DNA of 50,845 nucleotides from Deltaproteobacteria bacterium (GTDB taxonomy: Bacteria; Myxococcota_A; UBA9042; PHBI01; JACKFB01): positions 1 to 50,845 of the forward strand of contig JACKFB010000028.1 of the NCBI GenBank assembly GCA_020632695.1. The letters run 5' to 3'. A program made the translations under genes and the position numbers. Positions 28,031-36,305 of this stretch are shown here, piece after piece (position 1 is the first letter of the stretch; every line of letters starts with the position of its first letter). A model generated the notes under the pieces. That model was not told where the DNA came from and searched no databases. It saw only the letters and a list, made by a program, of their open reading frames with translations.

Positions 28031-28245
28031 TTGCCCACGCGCCTTCGCCTCCTCCCGAGGCATGGAGGGTGTTCTCCGGCGCGTGAGCAGCCTTGCGGCC
28101 CGCGTCGGCGGGCCGCCTCGGGGGGAGGGGCCCTGCGGGCTTTGCCCGCGGGGCGGGGGGCGCGAGGCGTCCCCCTCGTTGATGGCTCGCGAATGGACGG
28201 CGGGGTCGGGCCCCTCCCGACCCCGCCCGCATGAGGGGGCTCCCC
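28031..28245 (+). other. Hairpin-rich intergenic region (possible structured RNA or terminator array)
   Basis: Six GC-rich inverted repeats follow one another between the DsbA-like and aldo-keto reductase genes. They are: an 8-bp stem 28036-28043/28078-28085 enclosing a 5-bp hairpin 28047-28061; a 9-bp stem with 4-nt loop 28095-28116; a 6-bp stem with TTT loop 28135-28149; a 5-bp stem 28163-28178; and a 12-bp stem with 5-nt loop 28199-28227. There is no U-run after any of them. The last stem sits close before the next gene's Shine-Dalgarno. Confidence 0.4.
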
Positions 28246-29214
28246 GTGGAGCAGATCCGGTTCGGCCGCACCGAGGCGAAGGTCTCGGCAGTCAGTCTCG
28301 GGACCTGGTCGCACGGGGGGCCCAACCTCGCCGGGACGCGCAGCGTGGGTTGGAGCGGTGGGGACCCCGCCGCCGAGCGCGCCTCCCTGCTGGCCGCCTA
28401 CGAGGCCGGCATCACCCACTGGGACACCGCCGACGTCTACGGGGACGGGCGCTCCGAGGCGCTGATCGGCGAGGTCCTGCGCGAGCTGCCTCGCGACGCG
28501 GTGTTCCTGGCCACCAAGACCGGCTGGGACCCCGGGCCCTACGAGCACGCCTACCATCCGCGGCAGGTCGCCTCGCAGCTCGAGGGCTCGCTCCGGCGCC
28601 TGGGCGTCGAGCAGATCGATCTCTACTACCTGCACCACTGTGACTTCGGGCCCGGCGCGCGCCATCTCGACGGGGCGCTCGAGGTGCTCGCCCGCGCTCG
28701 CGAGGCGGGGAAGTTCCGGCATCTGGGCCTCTCGGACTGGGACGCCCGCAAGATCGTGGAGCACCTGCCCCGCGTGGACCCCGACGTGGTGCAGCCCTAC
28801 GGCAACGTGGTGACCGACGGCTATCGCCAGAGCGGTCTGGCCGCGCTGGTCGCCGAGCGGGATCTGGGCGTGGCCTTCTTCTCGCCGCTGCGCCACGGGT
28901 TGCTGCTCGGCAAGTACGACGCGCCCCGACGCTTCGACGCCGGCGACTACCGGGCCAACGACCCCTGGTTCGCCGACGCCGACGTCCTGGCCCGCCTCCG
29001 CGATCATCGCGACGCCGTCGCCGCCCTCGTCGACGGACCCGAGCCGGTCCTGCGCGGCCTGGTGGGGGCGCTGCTGACCGAGTCGCCCTCGGCGTGTGTC
29101 CTGCTGGGGCAGCGCAACCCGGCCCAGGTGGCCGCCGCCGCTGCCGCGGCCGCGCCTCTCGAGCCCCAGCTCGCCCGCCGCATCTGGGAGCTCTACGCCG
29201 ACCTCCGGAGCTGA
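28246..29214 (+). CDS. Aldo/keto reductase
   Basis: A 322-aa NAD(P)H-dependent oxidoreductase of the AKR fold. GTG 28246 is preferred over ATG 28231 because GAGGGGG lies 6 nt before it and homology begins at EQIRFGRTEAKVS. Catalytic tetrad region: WDTADVYGDG (Asp, Tyr), FLATKTG (Lys), YLHHCD (His). The C-terminal cofactor site follows (VLLGQRNPAQV). It resembles the sugar/aldehyde-type bacterial AKRs; substrate unknown. It is preceded by the hairpin-rich spacer and converges with the sulfatase-like gene. Confidence 0.92.
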   Translation: MEQIRFGRTEAKVSAVSLGTWSHGGPNLAGTRSVGWSGGDPAAERASLLAAYEAGITHWDTADVYGDGRSEALIGEVLRELPRDAVFLATKTGWDPGPYEHAYHPRQVASQLEGSLRRLGVEQIDLYYLHHCDFGPGARHLDGALEVLARAREAGKFRHLGLSDWDARKIVEHLPRVDPDVVQPYGNVVTDGYRQSGLAALVAERDLGVAFFSPLRHGLLLGKYDAPRRFDAGDYRANDPWFADADVLARLRDHRDAVAALVDGPEPVLRGLVGALLTESPSACVLLGQRNPAQVAAAAAAAAPLEPQLARRIWELYADLRS

Positions 29215-29265
29215 CGCGGTCCGCGAGAGCGCCGCCGGCGGGGCGTCACCCGCGCCGGGCGTCCG

Positions 29266-31245
29266 CTACTTGCTGAGGTCGTCGGGGACCTTGGTGGTCG
29301 TGACGAAGGCGCGCAGCTCGCGCCGCAGCCGCGCCTCGGCCTCCTCGCCCATGCCCACCCGGTCGTCCAGCTCGTCGGGGTCGGCGATGACGTCGTACAG
29401 CTCGTCCACGCCGGTGGTGAGGTCCACGATCATGTGCCAGCGCCCCTGGATCGCGCCCTTGGTGTCGCGGCGCGGGCGCGAGTACGAGTTCTCCTGGAAG
29501 ACGATGCGCTCGGGGTCGGGCTCGGCGCCGAAGAGGACCGGCGCCTGGCTGGCCATCGACGAGGCCTCCGGGACCGGCACGCCGGCCAGGTCCAGCAGGG
29601 TCGGGTAGAGGTCGCTGCTGGCCACCGGCGTGGCGACGCGGCGGGCCGCGATGTCGGGGCCGCGCACCACCAGCGGCACGTGGGTGACGTTGCGGTACAG
29701 GTTGCGGGCGTGCGGATCGGGGCCGTGCTTGCCGAAGCCCTCACCGTGGTCGGCGGTCACGGCGATGAAGGTGCGGCGATCCCGGGTGATGTCCGCCAGG
29801 CCCTTCACCAGCTCGCCGAAGGAGCGGTCGGCGTAGTGGATCTCCTCGTCGTAGTTGTCGACGGGCAGGTCGCCGTACCCGATGTCCGGGTGGTCGGCGT
29901 AGGGGCCGTGGGCGTCGTAGAAGTGCACCCACAGGAAGAAGGGCTCCTTGGCCACCAGCCGGCGCGCGGTCGCCAGGGCGCGCTGGGCCACCAGCGGCGC
30001 CTGGTCGCGGCCATGTCCCACGCAGACGTCTCCGTACTCGTCGAAGCCGCGGCGCAGGTTCCAGTGGGGCGCCCCGAAGACGTCCCCGCAGAGCACGGCG
30101 GCCGTCGCGTAGCCGGCGCGCTCGAGCTGCTCGGCCAGCAGCACCTCGCTGGGACCGATGACCGGCGGGAAGCGGTCGGGGCGCACCAGCTCCACCTGGA
30201 AGGGGGTCTTGCCGGTCATCACCGACCACAGGCTGGGGCCGGTGCCCGAGTCCTGGCTGTAGGCGCGCTCGAAGACCGTGCCCTCACGCGCGAAGGCGTC
30301 GAGGTTCGGGGTGGTCGGGCGCTCGTAGCCCATGAAGCCGGTGTGGTCGGCGCGCAGGGCGTCGAAGGTGACCAGGACCAGGTTGGGCGGGGGGCCGGGC
30401 GGCACCTGGGAGGGGCGCCGCGGCGGGCGGTAGGGCACCAGGGGCCCGGACGAGGCGGCCTCGGGGGCCGCGGCGGCGGGCCGGAGCAGGGCGTGGGCGG
30501 CCCAGCGCGCGGTCCAGGCGTCGTGGGTGGCGAGGCGGCGAGCAAGCGGCGAGCTGGCGGAGAGCGCGACGGCGAGGGCGCCGGCCACGAGCAGCGCCCA
30601 GGCGGCGCGGCGGCCGGCGGGCAGGCGCTGATGGATGATCGAGGCCAGGGCGATGGCGACCAGCGGGAGCGCGAAGGTGGGGCCGTCGATGGCGATGAAG
30701 GTGCGCCGGGCGACGATGGCGAGCGCCACCAGGGCGACGAGGAGCAGGAGGACGGTGGCGCCCAGGGCGGAGGTGAGGCCGAAGCGGCGAAGGTGACCCC
30801 GGCGCCGGAGCGAGGCGAGGCAGCCGTGGGTGGCGCGCCGGGCGATGAGGCCCAGGGCGGCGGCGGGGACCAGCAGGGCCGCCTGCCCGGCGACCGTCGC
30901 CAGGGCGATGAGCAGCGCGCCGTGGCGGTGGAGGATGTACCAGCGGACCAGCGCGACGGTGCCGGCGACCATGGCGGCGGCGACGGTGACGACGCCGGCG
31001 GTGGTGGCGAGGCGGCGCGTGTCGGCGTCGCTGCCGCGCTCGGTGCGCAGGCGGCGCCAGGTGGGGGCCAGCAGCGCCAGCACGGGGCGGCGGCCGGTCG
31101 GCCCGAGACAGAGCGCGGCGAGCAGCGAGGCGAGCAGGGCCCAGGGGAGGGCGGCCAGCAGCCACAGGCCCAGCACCAGCGGGAGCCCGGGCCAGGGGTT
31201 GCGCTCGGTGCGCAGGGCGGCCAGGCCCCAGTCGGCGAGGCCCAC
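29266..31245 (-). CDS. Membrane-anchored sulfatase/alkaline-phosphatase-superfamily enzyme
   Basis: A 659-aa protein. Residues 1-250 hold about six hydrophobic helices; the rest is a sulfatase-fold domain (LVLVTFDALRADHTG metal site, VTADHGEGFGKHG, HFYDAHGPY). The nucleophile motif is SGTGPSLWSVMTG, so the Cys or Ser of C/S-x-P-x-R sulfatases is replaced by Thr. Formylglycine formation is therefore impossible, and a phospho-transfer chemistry like that of LtaS/EptA-type enzymes is likelier. GTG 31245 is the only standard start; the frame is open upstream to 31362 and encodes more hydrophobic sequence, so the true start is uncertain. Confidence 0.85.
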   Translation of the reverse strand: MGLADWGLAALRTERNPWPGLPLVLGLWLLAALPWALLASLLAALCLGPTGRRPVLALLAPTWRRLRTERGSDADTRRLATTAGVVTVAAAMVAGTVALVRWYILHRHGALLIALATVAGQAALLVPAAALGLIARRATHGCLASLRRRGHLRRFGLTSALGATVLLLLVALVALAIVARRTFIAIDGPTFALPLVAIALASIIHQRLPAGRRAAWALLVAGALAVALSASSPLARRLATHDAWTARWAAHALLRPAAAAPEAASSGPLVPYRPPRRPSQVPPGPPPNLVLVTFDALRADHTGFMGYERPTTPNLDAFAREGTVFERAYSQDSGTGPSLWSVMTGKTPFQVELVRPDRFPPVIGPSEVLLAEQLERAGYATAAVLCGDVFGAPHWNLRRGFDEYGDVCVGHGRDQAPLVAQRALATARRLVAKEPFFLWVHFYDAHGPYADHPDIGYGDLPVDNYDEEIHYADRSFGELVKGLADITRDRRTFIAVTADHGEGFGKHGPDPHARNLYRNVTHVPLVVRGPDIAARRVATPVASSDLYPTLLDLAGVPVPEASSMASQAPVLFGAEPDPERIVFQENSYSRPRRDTKGAIQGRWHMIVDLTTGVDELYDVIADPDELDDRVGMGEEAEARLRRELRAFVTTTKVPDDLSK

Positions 31246-31499
31246 CGCCCCGAAGGCCAGGCTGGTGGCCCACAGGCGCGCAGTGAGCGCCGCGAGCCGC
31301 CCCGGAGGTGCGGGCTCCGGGCTGGTGTCGTCAGTGTTTTCGGGCTCTTCCAGGGCGACGCCTCACGGCAGGGGCCGGACGGGCCTGGGAGGATAGCGGA
31401 TGAGCGGGCCAGCGGCCACGCCAACGGCGCTGGCGGGGCGCCGGCGGGCGGTCCACGGCTCAGGCTGCGTCGGGACTGGAAGCGGAAGGGCGGCGTCGA

Positions 31500-31505
31500 T
31501 ACACT
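31500..31505 (+). promoter_or_regulatory. Possible -10 box of the HNH gene (leaderless)
   Basis: TACACT, the same -10 hexamer as for the TPR gene at 41.35 kb, ends 6 bases before the GTG start, so transcription would begin about on the start codon. The -35 side (CTGGAA, 18 bp upstream) is weak. The 266 bp between the divergent sulfatase-like gene and this one hold nothing else that was recognised. Confidence 0.35.
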
Positions 31506-31511
31506 CGCCGG

Positions 31512-32039
31512 GTGGAGACTCTCGTGCTGAGCGCCGCGTTTGAACCCGTGGACCGCGTCGGTTGGCAGCGGGCGATGACGCTCTTCGTGTCCGGGCGCGT
31601 CGAGGTCGTCGAGTCCTACGCCGAGCGCGTCGTGCGCACGATCGATCGCGCGTTCCAGCTCCCGGCGGTGGTGCGCTTCCACACCGGGACGCGCCACCAG
31701 ACCCGGCGACTGGTGCGCTTCTCGCGAGAGAACGTCTGGCTACGCGACAGCGGGTGCTGCCAGTACTGCGCGGAGCCGGTGCCGCTCGCGCGCATCACGT
31801 ACGACCACGTGGTGCCGCGCTCCCGCGGCGGCCGCACCGGGTGGGACAACGTGGTCATCGCGTGCCGCCCGTGCAACCAGCGCAAGGCGGACCGCACCCC
31901 CGAGGAGGCGGGCATGTGGCTGTCTCGAGCGCCTGTCCGTCCCCGGAACCTGCCGCGGTGGCGCCACCCCGACATCCGGTGGCGCGAGGACATGCCCGCG
32001 CCTTGGGCCCCCTACCTCGGCGCGGCCTTTCCCACCTGA
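31512..32039 (+). CDS. HNH endonuclease-like protein
   Basis: A 175-aa protein from GTG. The HNH core is complete: zinc-binding CQYC, then TYDHVVPRSRGGRTGWDN (catalytic His region), then CRPCNQRKADRT. The N-terminal ~60 residues (LVLSAAFEPVDRVGWQRAMTL) match the stand-alone HNH family widespread in GC-rich bacteria. No intron, transposase or modification methylase is nearby, so it is not evidently part of a mobile element or restriction system. Its biological role is unknown. Confidence 0.92.
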   Translation: METLVLSAAFEPVDRVGWQRAMTLFVSGRVEVVESYAERVVRTIDRAFQLPAVVRFHTGTRHQTRRLVRFSRENVWLRDSGCCQYCAEPVPLARITYDHVVPRSRGGRTGWDNVVIACRPCNQRKADRTPEEAGMWLSRAPVRPRNLPRWRHPDIRWREDMPAPWAPYLGAAFPT

Positions 32040-32052
32040 GAGGGCGGCGCTC

Positions 32053-33477
32053 TCAAGCGCGGGCGCGTCGTCGTGTGGCGGCCACGAAGAGCGCGGCAAG
32101 CGCCAGCAGCAGCGGCCACGGCGCCGCGTCGGGCGATCCCTGGCAGGCCCCGAGGCTGGCCAGGGGCGGGGTCTCGTCGATCGGCTGCTCCGGCGAGCAG
32201 GGCGTGCCGACCGCGACGGGGCTGGGCTCGCGGCTGCGGGTCGGCGTGCTCCCCACCGCGTTGGGGCCGGTCAAGGTGGCGCGGATGCTGTCGGGCGTCT
32301 CGCACCCGCTGGATTCGGGCTGGAGGTCCGCCACCGACACGCCCGAGCGACTCCCGTCGTACCAGGCCGAGTCCAGCCAGCGATCCTCGGCCGAGCGCGG
32401 GCCGTGGTCGGCCGCTGCCGGCAGGAAGGCGTCCCCGGGCACGAAGATGCGGCGCTTGGAGCCGTCGGGCACGTCCACCACCCGCGTCATCGGGTGCCAG
32501 CTCGGGTAGTTGGCCTGGCCGAACACCGGGGGGCTCAGGCTCTCGTCCACGTGCACCACGATGAGGCCGCCGGTGGCCGCGTCGACGGCCTTGTCGCCGA
32601 TCAGGTAGGGCTGGCGGTTCTCGACCAGCCAGTACTCGGGAGGCTCGCCCAGCCGATAGACGCTGCCTCCGTCGAGCGCCGGAGCCATGAAGGCGCTCAG
32701 CTCGGTGCCGGTGGGGACGTCGACCACGTCGGCCCAGCCGAGCTTCACGCGGCTGTGCACGTCCAGCGAGCAGTCGTCGCAGATCCCCATCAGCGAGTAC
32801 GGGTGGCTCCAGAGGTACTGGTCGGCCGCGCCCAGGTTGTGGCCGAACTCGTGCAGCACCGTCTCGCGGTCCAGGTCGCTGATCGCGATGCTGCCGACCT
32901 GGACCCCCTGGTCGACGACCTCCAGCACCGGGTAGATCGGCGGCGCGATCGCGCGCTCCCACTCGCCGATGAGCACGATGACCCCGTCCGCCCAGCCGTC
33001 GGGCACGCCGTCCTGGCCCGAGCGGTCGAAGTCGCCGAGCCGGATGCCCTGCTCCTCGCGGAGGCGGCGGAACACCTCCTCGAAGATGGGCGCGGCCTCG
33101 AAGATGGTCTGCACCGAGAAGGCGCAGTCGGGCACCGTCGTCGAGGGGCAACCGTCGAACTCGACGACGTCGGCGACCACGGTGTCCATGTCGAGCAGGC
33201 CGCCCGACTGGCGGCGGTAGAAGTTCGAGAAGGTGTAGCCGGCGTCCTCGCGCGGGTCGAAGAAGTCGAGGAAGTCGGCGAAGCCGGGGTCCTTGCCGAA
33301 GGAGACGGGGACGACGAGCACGCGCAGATGCCCGGTGGGCGGGGCGCGGTTCGGGCCGATCGCGTCGCTGTGGAACTGGTCGGCGTACTCGAAGGGGTTC
33401 GGGGCATCGTCGGCGCGGGCCGGCACGGCGGCGGCCGCCAGGCAGCCGAGGGCGAGGAGCGCGGAGAGACGGGTCAA
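32053..33477 (-). CDS. Secreted zinc metalloprotease with MYXO-CTERM-like tail
   Basis: A 474-aa protein. The start appears to be TTG 33477, giving a clean signal peptide (cleavage after PARA). The zinc motif is HEFGHNLGAAD (209-219), followed by the Met-turn-like HPYSLMG. The layout resembles M6/immune-inhibitor-A-type peptidases. The last ~30 residues are Cys-Gln-Gly, a hydrophobic helix (PLLLALAALFVAA) and TRRRARA, the pattern of MYXO-CTERM sorting tails, so the enzyme is probably anchored to the cell surface or processed there. Convergent with the HNH gene. Confidence 0.88.
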   Translation of the reverse strand: MTRLSALLALGCLAAAAVPARADDAPNPFEYADQFHSDAIGPNRAPPTGHLRVLVVPVSFGKDPGFADFLDFFDPREDAGYTFSNFYRRQSGGLLDMDTVVADVVEFDGCPSTTVPDCAFSVQTIFEAAPIFEEVFRRLREEQGIRLGDFDRSGQDGVPDGWADGVIVLIGEWERAIAPPIYPVLEVVDQGVQVGSIAISDLDRETVLHEFGHNLGAADQYLWSHPYSLMGICDDCSLDVHSRVKLGWADVVDVPTGTELSAFMAPALDGGSVYRLGEPPEYWLVENRQPYLIGDKAVDAATGGLIVVHVDESLSPPVFGQANYPSWHPMTRVVDVPDGSKRRIFVPGDAFLPAAADHGPRSAEDRWLDSAWYDGSRSGVSVADLQPESSGCETPDSIRATLTGPNAVGSTPTRSREPSPVAVGTPCSPEQPIDETPPLASLGACQGSPDAAPWPLLLALAALFVAATRRRARA

Positions 33478-33625
33478 GGAGCGCCCTGGGTACGAGGTGG
33501 ACCAGAGGGTGGCGCGCGGGCGGGCGTCGGGTCAACGACGATGGCGCGGCGCGGGACCGCGAGGGGCGCCATTGGCGTCGAGACCGGCGCGGTGGTAGCA
33601 ATCGCGCCTCGAGCGGAGGGAGCCG

Positions 33626-34513
33626 ATGAACGCGCTGGTGAGGATCGGGATCGCAGGGTGCGTCGCGCTGTCGGCGGTGGGATGCGCGCCGAGGCACGAG
33701 GCGGGGGCCGGGACCGAGGCCGTGGCCGTGGCCGAGTCCGGGACCGTGGCCGGGGCCGTGGCCGTGGCCGAGTCCGTGGCCGGGACCGGGACCGGGACCG
33801 GGACCGAGTCCGGGACCGTGGCCGGGACCGGCGCCGTGGCCGTGGCCGTGGCCGTGGCCGAGTCCGGGACCGAGTCCGGGACCGTGGCCGTGGCCGGGGC
33901 CGGGACCGTGGCCGTGGCCGAGTCCGGGACCGTACCCGCGCCAGCACCCAAGACCCCCAACCCGCCCGCCATCGATGGAGAGGCGCCGCATGAGGCGAGC
34001 GAGGCCGCCGTGGCCAAGGAGCGCGCGAAGGACAGCCTGAGGCGGGCTCCAGGCCCGCCGCAAGGCTCGTCCGAGCAAGCGACGCCGGCCACGGTGGCCG
34101 CAGCCGCCTCAGGCGGTGGCTCGGCCAATGGGGTGAGTTGGGACGGGGCGATTCGATGGCGCACCTACGACGAGGGGCTGGCTGAGGCGAAGACCAGCGG
34201 CAAGCCGGTGTTGTTCATGGTCTATGCGGACTGGTGCCCGAAGTGTCGGGCTTGGGGGGCGCACTTCTCGGACCCGGCGTTGGTCGAGCGGGCGTCGCGC
34301 TTCGTGATGATCCATCAGAACCAGGACAGCGCCGGCCCGTGGTCGGCGCAGTTCGAGCGCTTCGGCGCCTACGTGCCGCGCATCTTCTTCCTGACTCCCG
34401 AGGGCGAGCTTCGCGAGGAGCTGACCAGCGGGCACCCTCGCTATCCCTACTTCTATGCGGCGCAGCAGGTGGACGCGCTGGTCGCCGTGATGGATCGCGC
34501 CGCACCGAAGTGA
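33626..34513 (+). CDS. Thioredoxin-fold lipoprotein resembling ERp18/AGR2
   Basis: A 295-aa lipoprotein from ATG after GGAGGGAG. Lipobox SAVGC (C20). Residues about 27-102 are dipeptide repeats (Val-Ala, Glu-Ser, Gly-Thr, Gly-Ala) from 38 perfect hexamers. A Pro/Lys spacer and the DGEAPHEASE...AAASGGGSAN module follow. The enzyme domain starts at IRWRTYDEGLAEAKTSGKP; the active site is DWCPKC (C204, C207). AYVPRIFFLTPEG and YPYFYAAQQVDAL match the vertebrate ER proteins TXNDC12/ERp18 and AGR2 in order and wording (from memory). A thiol reductase or disulfide-exchange role at the envelope is likely. Confidence 0.9.
   Translation: MNALVRIGIAGCVALSAVGCAPRHEAGAGTEAVAVAESGTVAGAVAVAESVAGTGTGTGTESGTVAGTGAVAVAVAVAESGTESGTVAVAGAGTVAVAESGTVPAPAPKTPNPPAIDGEAPHEASEAAVAKERAKDSLRRAPGPPQGSSEQATPATVAAAASGGGSANGVSWDGAIRWRTYDEGLAEAKTSGKPVLFMVYADWCPKCRAWGAHFSDPALVERASRFVMIHQNQDSAGPWSAQFERFGAYVPRIFFLTPEGELREELTSGHPRYPYFYAAQQVDALVAVMDRAAPK
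33704..33931 (+). repeat. Hexamer tract 2: 38 consecutive GNGNCC units
   Basis: Exactly 228 bases, 38 units without a single indel. All but one fit GNGNCC, and only five variants are used: GTGGCC (Val-Ala), GAGTCC (Glu-Ser), GGGACC (Gly-Thr), GGGGCC (Gly-Ala) and GAGGCC (Glu-Ala); the exception is one GGCGCC. Changes at positions 2 and 4 are linked: GTG always precedes GCC and GAG nearly always TCC. The units are shuffled rather than strictly periodic. Confidence 0.95.
33974..34130 (+). repeat. Conserved linker module, copy 2 (157 bp)
   Basis: The same 157-bp module as at 26157-26313: identical length, near-identical ends (GATGGAGAGGCGCCG and CTCGGCCAATG) and a diverged centre. It is translated in the same frame (DGEAPHEASE, APGPPQ, AAASGGGSAN). 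It lies 42 bases after the hexamer tract and directly before the thioredoxin-fold domain. Confidence 0.88.
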
Positions 34514-34662
34514 GGGCACAGCCCGGCGGGCGGTCGGCTACACGCAGATCGGCCACCGGCGGGGGGACGCGCCCCGATTGGGCGATGGCCTGCGACCGGT
34601 CCTTCCCGGGCGGGCGGCGGGCTGATAGGGTGCTGTTACACCCCAGGTTCCCCCATGTCATC

Positions 34663-35478
34663 GTGACCTTCGACGCTCACCGCCCTCCGACCGATCGGCT
34701 GCAGGCAGTGGATGCTGCGACGCCGCGTCCTGCTGCGTCCGGCGCCGCGCGGACCGCCGCCGACGAGCGGATCGCCGAGCTCAGCGCCCGCGTCGCCGAG
34801 CTGGAGGCCTTCGCCTCGGCGGTGCGCCACGATCTCCGCACGCCGCTCACCGCCATCCAGGGTTTCGCCGATCTCCTGCTCTCGGGCTTCGGCCGCCTGC
34901 TGGGCCGCCGCGGCAGCGAGTACATCGAGCGCATCCTCGAGGGTGCGCAGCGCATCGAGGATCTCATCGCCGCCTCCAAGCGCCTGGCCGACGCGTCACG
35001 CCTCCCGCTGAACCCGCGCGCGGTGGACCTCGCCGCGCTCGCCCGCGACGCGTTGACGCGCCTCACCCGGGCCGAGCCGCAGCGCCTGGTCTCGGTCGAG
35101 ATCTCGCCCCGCATCATGGTCTTCGGCGACCCGGCCCTGCTGACGCTGCTCATGGAGGAGCTGCTGGCCAACGCGTGGCGCGCAACTGCCCACCGGCGCC
35201 CGGGACGGATCACGCTGCGTGCGGTCGACGGGGACGACGGCGACGACGGGGACGACGGGCCGGCGGTGGAGCTGACCGACGACGGCCGCGGCCTCGACCC
35301 GAGCGACGCGCCGCGCCTGCTCGAGCCCTTCCAGCGCGGGCCGGATCACGACGGACAGTTCACGCCCGGCGTGGGGTTGGCGGTGGCCCGCCGGATCGTC
35401 GGCCGCCACGGTGGCTCGCTCCGCATCGACGGGGCCCCCGATCGCGGCGCCACGGTCACGTTCACCCTCTCCGCGTGA
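34663..35478 (+). CDS. Soluble sensor histidine kinase
   Basis: A 271-aa kinase core (GTG 34663; GTG 34630 also possible, neither well supported). A short coiled-coil segment (ERIAELSARVAELEAF) leads into the HisKA domain with RHDLRTPL (H56). The ATPase domain has the N-box LLMEELLANAW, G1 DDGRGLD, F-box LLEPFQR and G2 GVGLAVARRIVGRHGG. No transmembrane or sensory domain is present, so it likely takes its input from a partner protein. No response regulator is adjacent. The acyltransferase gene starts on its stop codon (GTGA). Confidence 0.88.
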   Translation: MTFDAHRPPTDRLQAVDAATPRPAASGAARTAADERIAELSARVAELEAFASAVRHDLRTPLTAIQGFADLLLSGFGRLLGRRGSEYIERILEGAQRIEDLIAASKRLADASRLPLNPRAVDLAALARDALTRLTRAEPQRLVSVEISPRIMVFGDPALLTLLMEELLANAWRATAHRRPGRITLRAVDGDDGDDGDDGPAVELTDDGRGLDPSDAPRLLEPFQRGPDHDGQFTPGVGLAVARRIVGRHGGSLRIDGAPDRGATVTFTLSA

Positions 35479-36284
35479 GCGGCGCCGCGGCCACGATCGC
35501 CCGGCGGGATCCCCGCCTGGTGAGACAGTTCGCGAAGCTTGGCCACGGCGTGCTGCGGCGCTGGCACCGCGCCGAGGTGCGCGGGCTCGACGCCCTCCCG
35601 CCCGGCCCGGTGCTCTTCGTCGGCAACCACAACGCCGCGACCGCCACCCCGGACACCTGGATCGCCCTGGGCGCTCTCCACGCCGCCCATGGCGTCGACG
35701 GCGTCCCCTTCGGCCTTGCCCACGCGGTCGTCATGCGCGCGCCGCTGCTCGGCTCGCTGATGACCCGCCTCGGCGCCGTCCCCGCCTGCCACGAGCAGGC
35801 CCTGGAGCTGCTGGAGGCCGGGCGCTCGGTGCTCGTCTACCCGGGGGGCGATGCCGAGGCGATGCGGCCCTACCGTGACCGCGACCGCCTGCGCTTCTCC
35901 GGGCGCCAGGGCTACATCCGCCTGGCCTTGCGAGCGGGCGTGCCCATCGTCCCGCTCGTCGCCGCCGGCGCCCACGCGTCGCTGTTCATCCTCTCGGACC
36001 TCGCATGGCTGGCGCGTCGCCTGGGCACCGATCGACGCTTCCGCCTCGGCGTCTTCCCCATCGCGCTCAGCCTCCCCTGGGGGCTGACCGTCGGTCCGCT
36101 GCCCCCCTACCTGCCCTGGCCTTCGCGCATCCTCATCGAGGCGCTGCCGGCGATCCAGCTCGCGCGCACCGGCCCCGAAGCGGCGGCCGACCCCGCCTGG
36201 GTCGACGCCTGCGCCCGCCAGGTCGAGACCACCATGCAGGATGCGCTCACCCGCCTGGCCGCGGAACGTGCCACCCTCGGCTGA
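35475..36284 (+). CDS. Phospholipid/glycerol acyltransferase family protein
   Basis: A 269-aa protein; GTG 35475 overlaps the kinase stop by GTGA. LPLAT fold: VLFVGNHNAATATPD, the glycerolipid-binding block VYPGGDAEAMRPYRDRDRL, and PIVPLVAAGAH. The wording YPGG.AE resembles the DGAT/MGAT-like and esterase-associated acyltransferases rather than PlsC. It probably acylates a glycerolipid or wax precursor at the inner membrane. The tight coupling to a histidine kinase is unusual. An oxidoreductase gene follows 21 nt later. Confidence 0.85.
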   Translation: MSGAAATIARRDPRLVRQFAKLGHGVLRRWHRAEVRGLDALPPGPVLFVGNHNAATATPDTWIALGALHAAHGVDGVPFGLAHAVVMRAPLLGSLMTRLGAVPACHEQALELLEAGRSVLVYPGGDAEAMRPYRDRDRLRFSGRQGYIRLALRAGVPIVPLVAAGAHASLFILSDLAWLARRLGTDRRFRLGVFPIALSLPWGLTVGPLPPYLPWPSRILIEALPAIQLARTGPEAAADPAWVDACARQVETTMQDALTRLAAERATLG

Positions 36285-36305
36285 CCCCCGTCCCCAGGAG
36301 CCCCA

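Noticed and set aside
31512..32039. HNH gene as part of a mobile element or group II intron
   Set aside because: There is no reverse transcriptase, transposase, terminal repeats or intron structure around it; its neighbours are ordinary genes.
33704..33931. Hexamer tract as a CRISPR-like array
   Set aside because: Units are 6 bp with no spacers and no cas genes nearby. It is a coding microsatellite.
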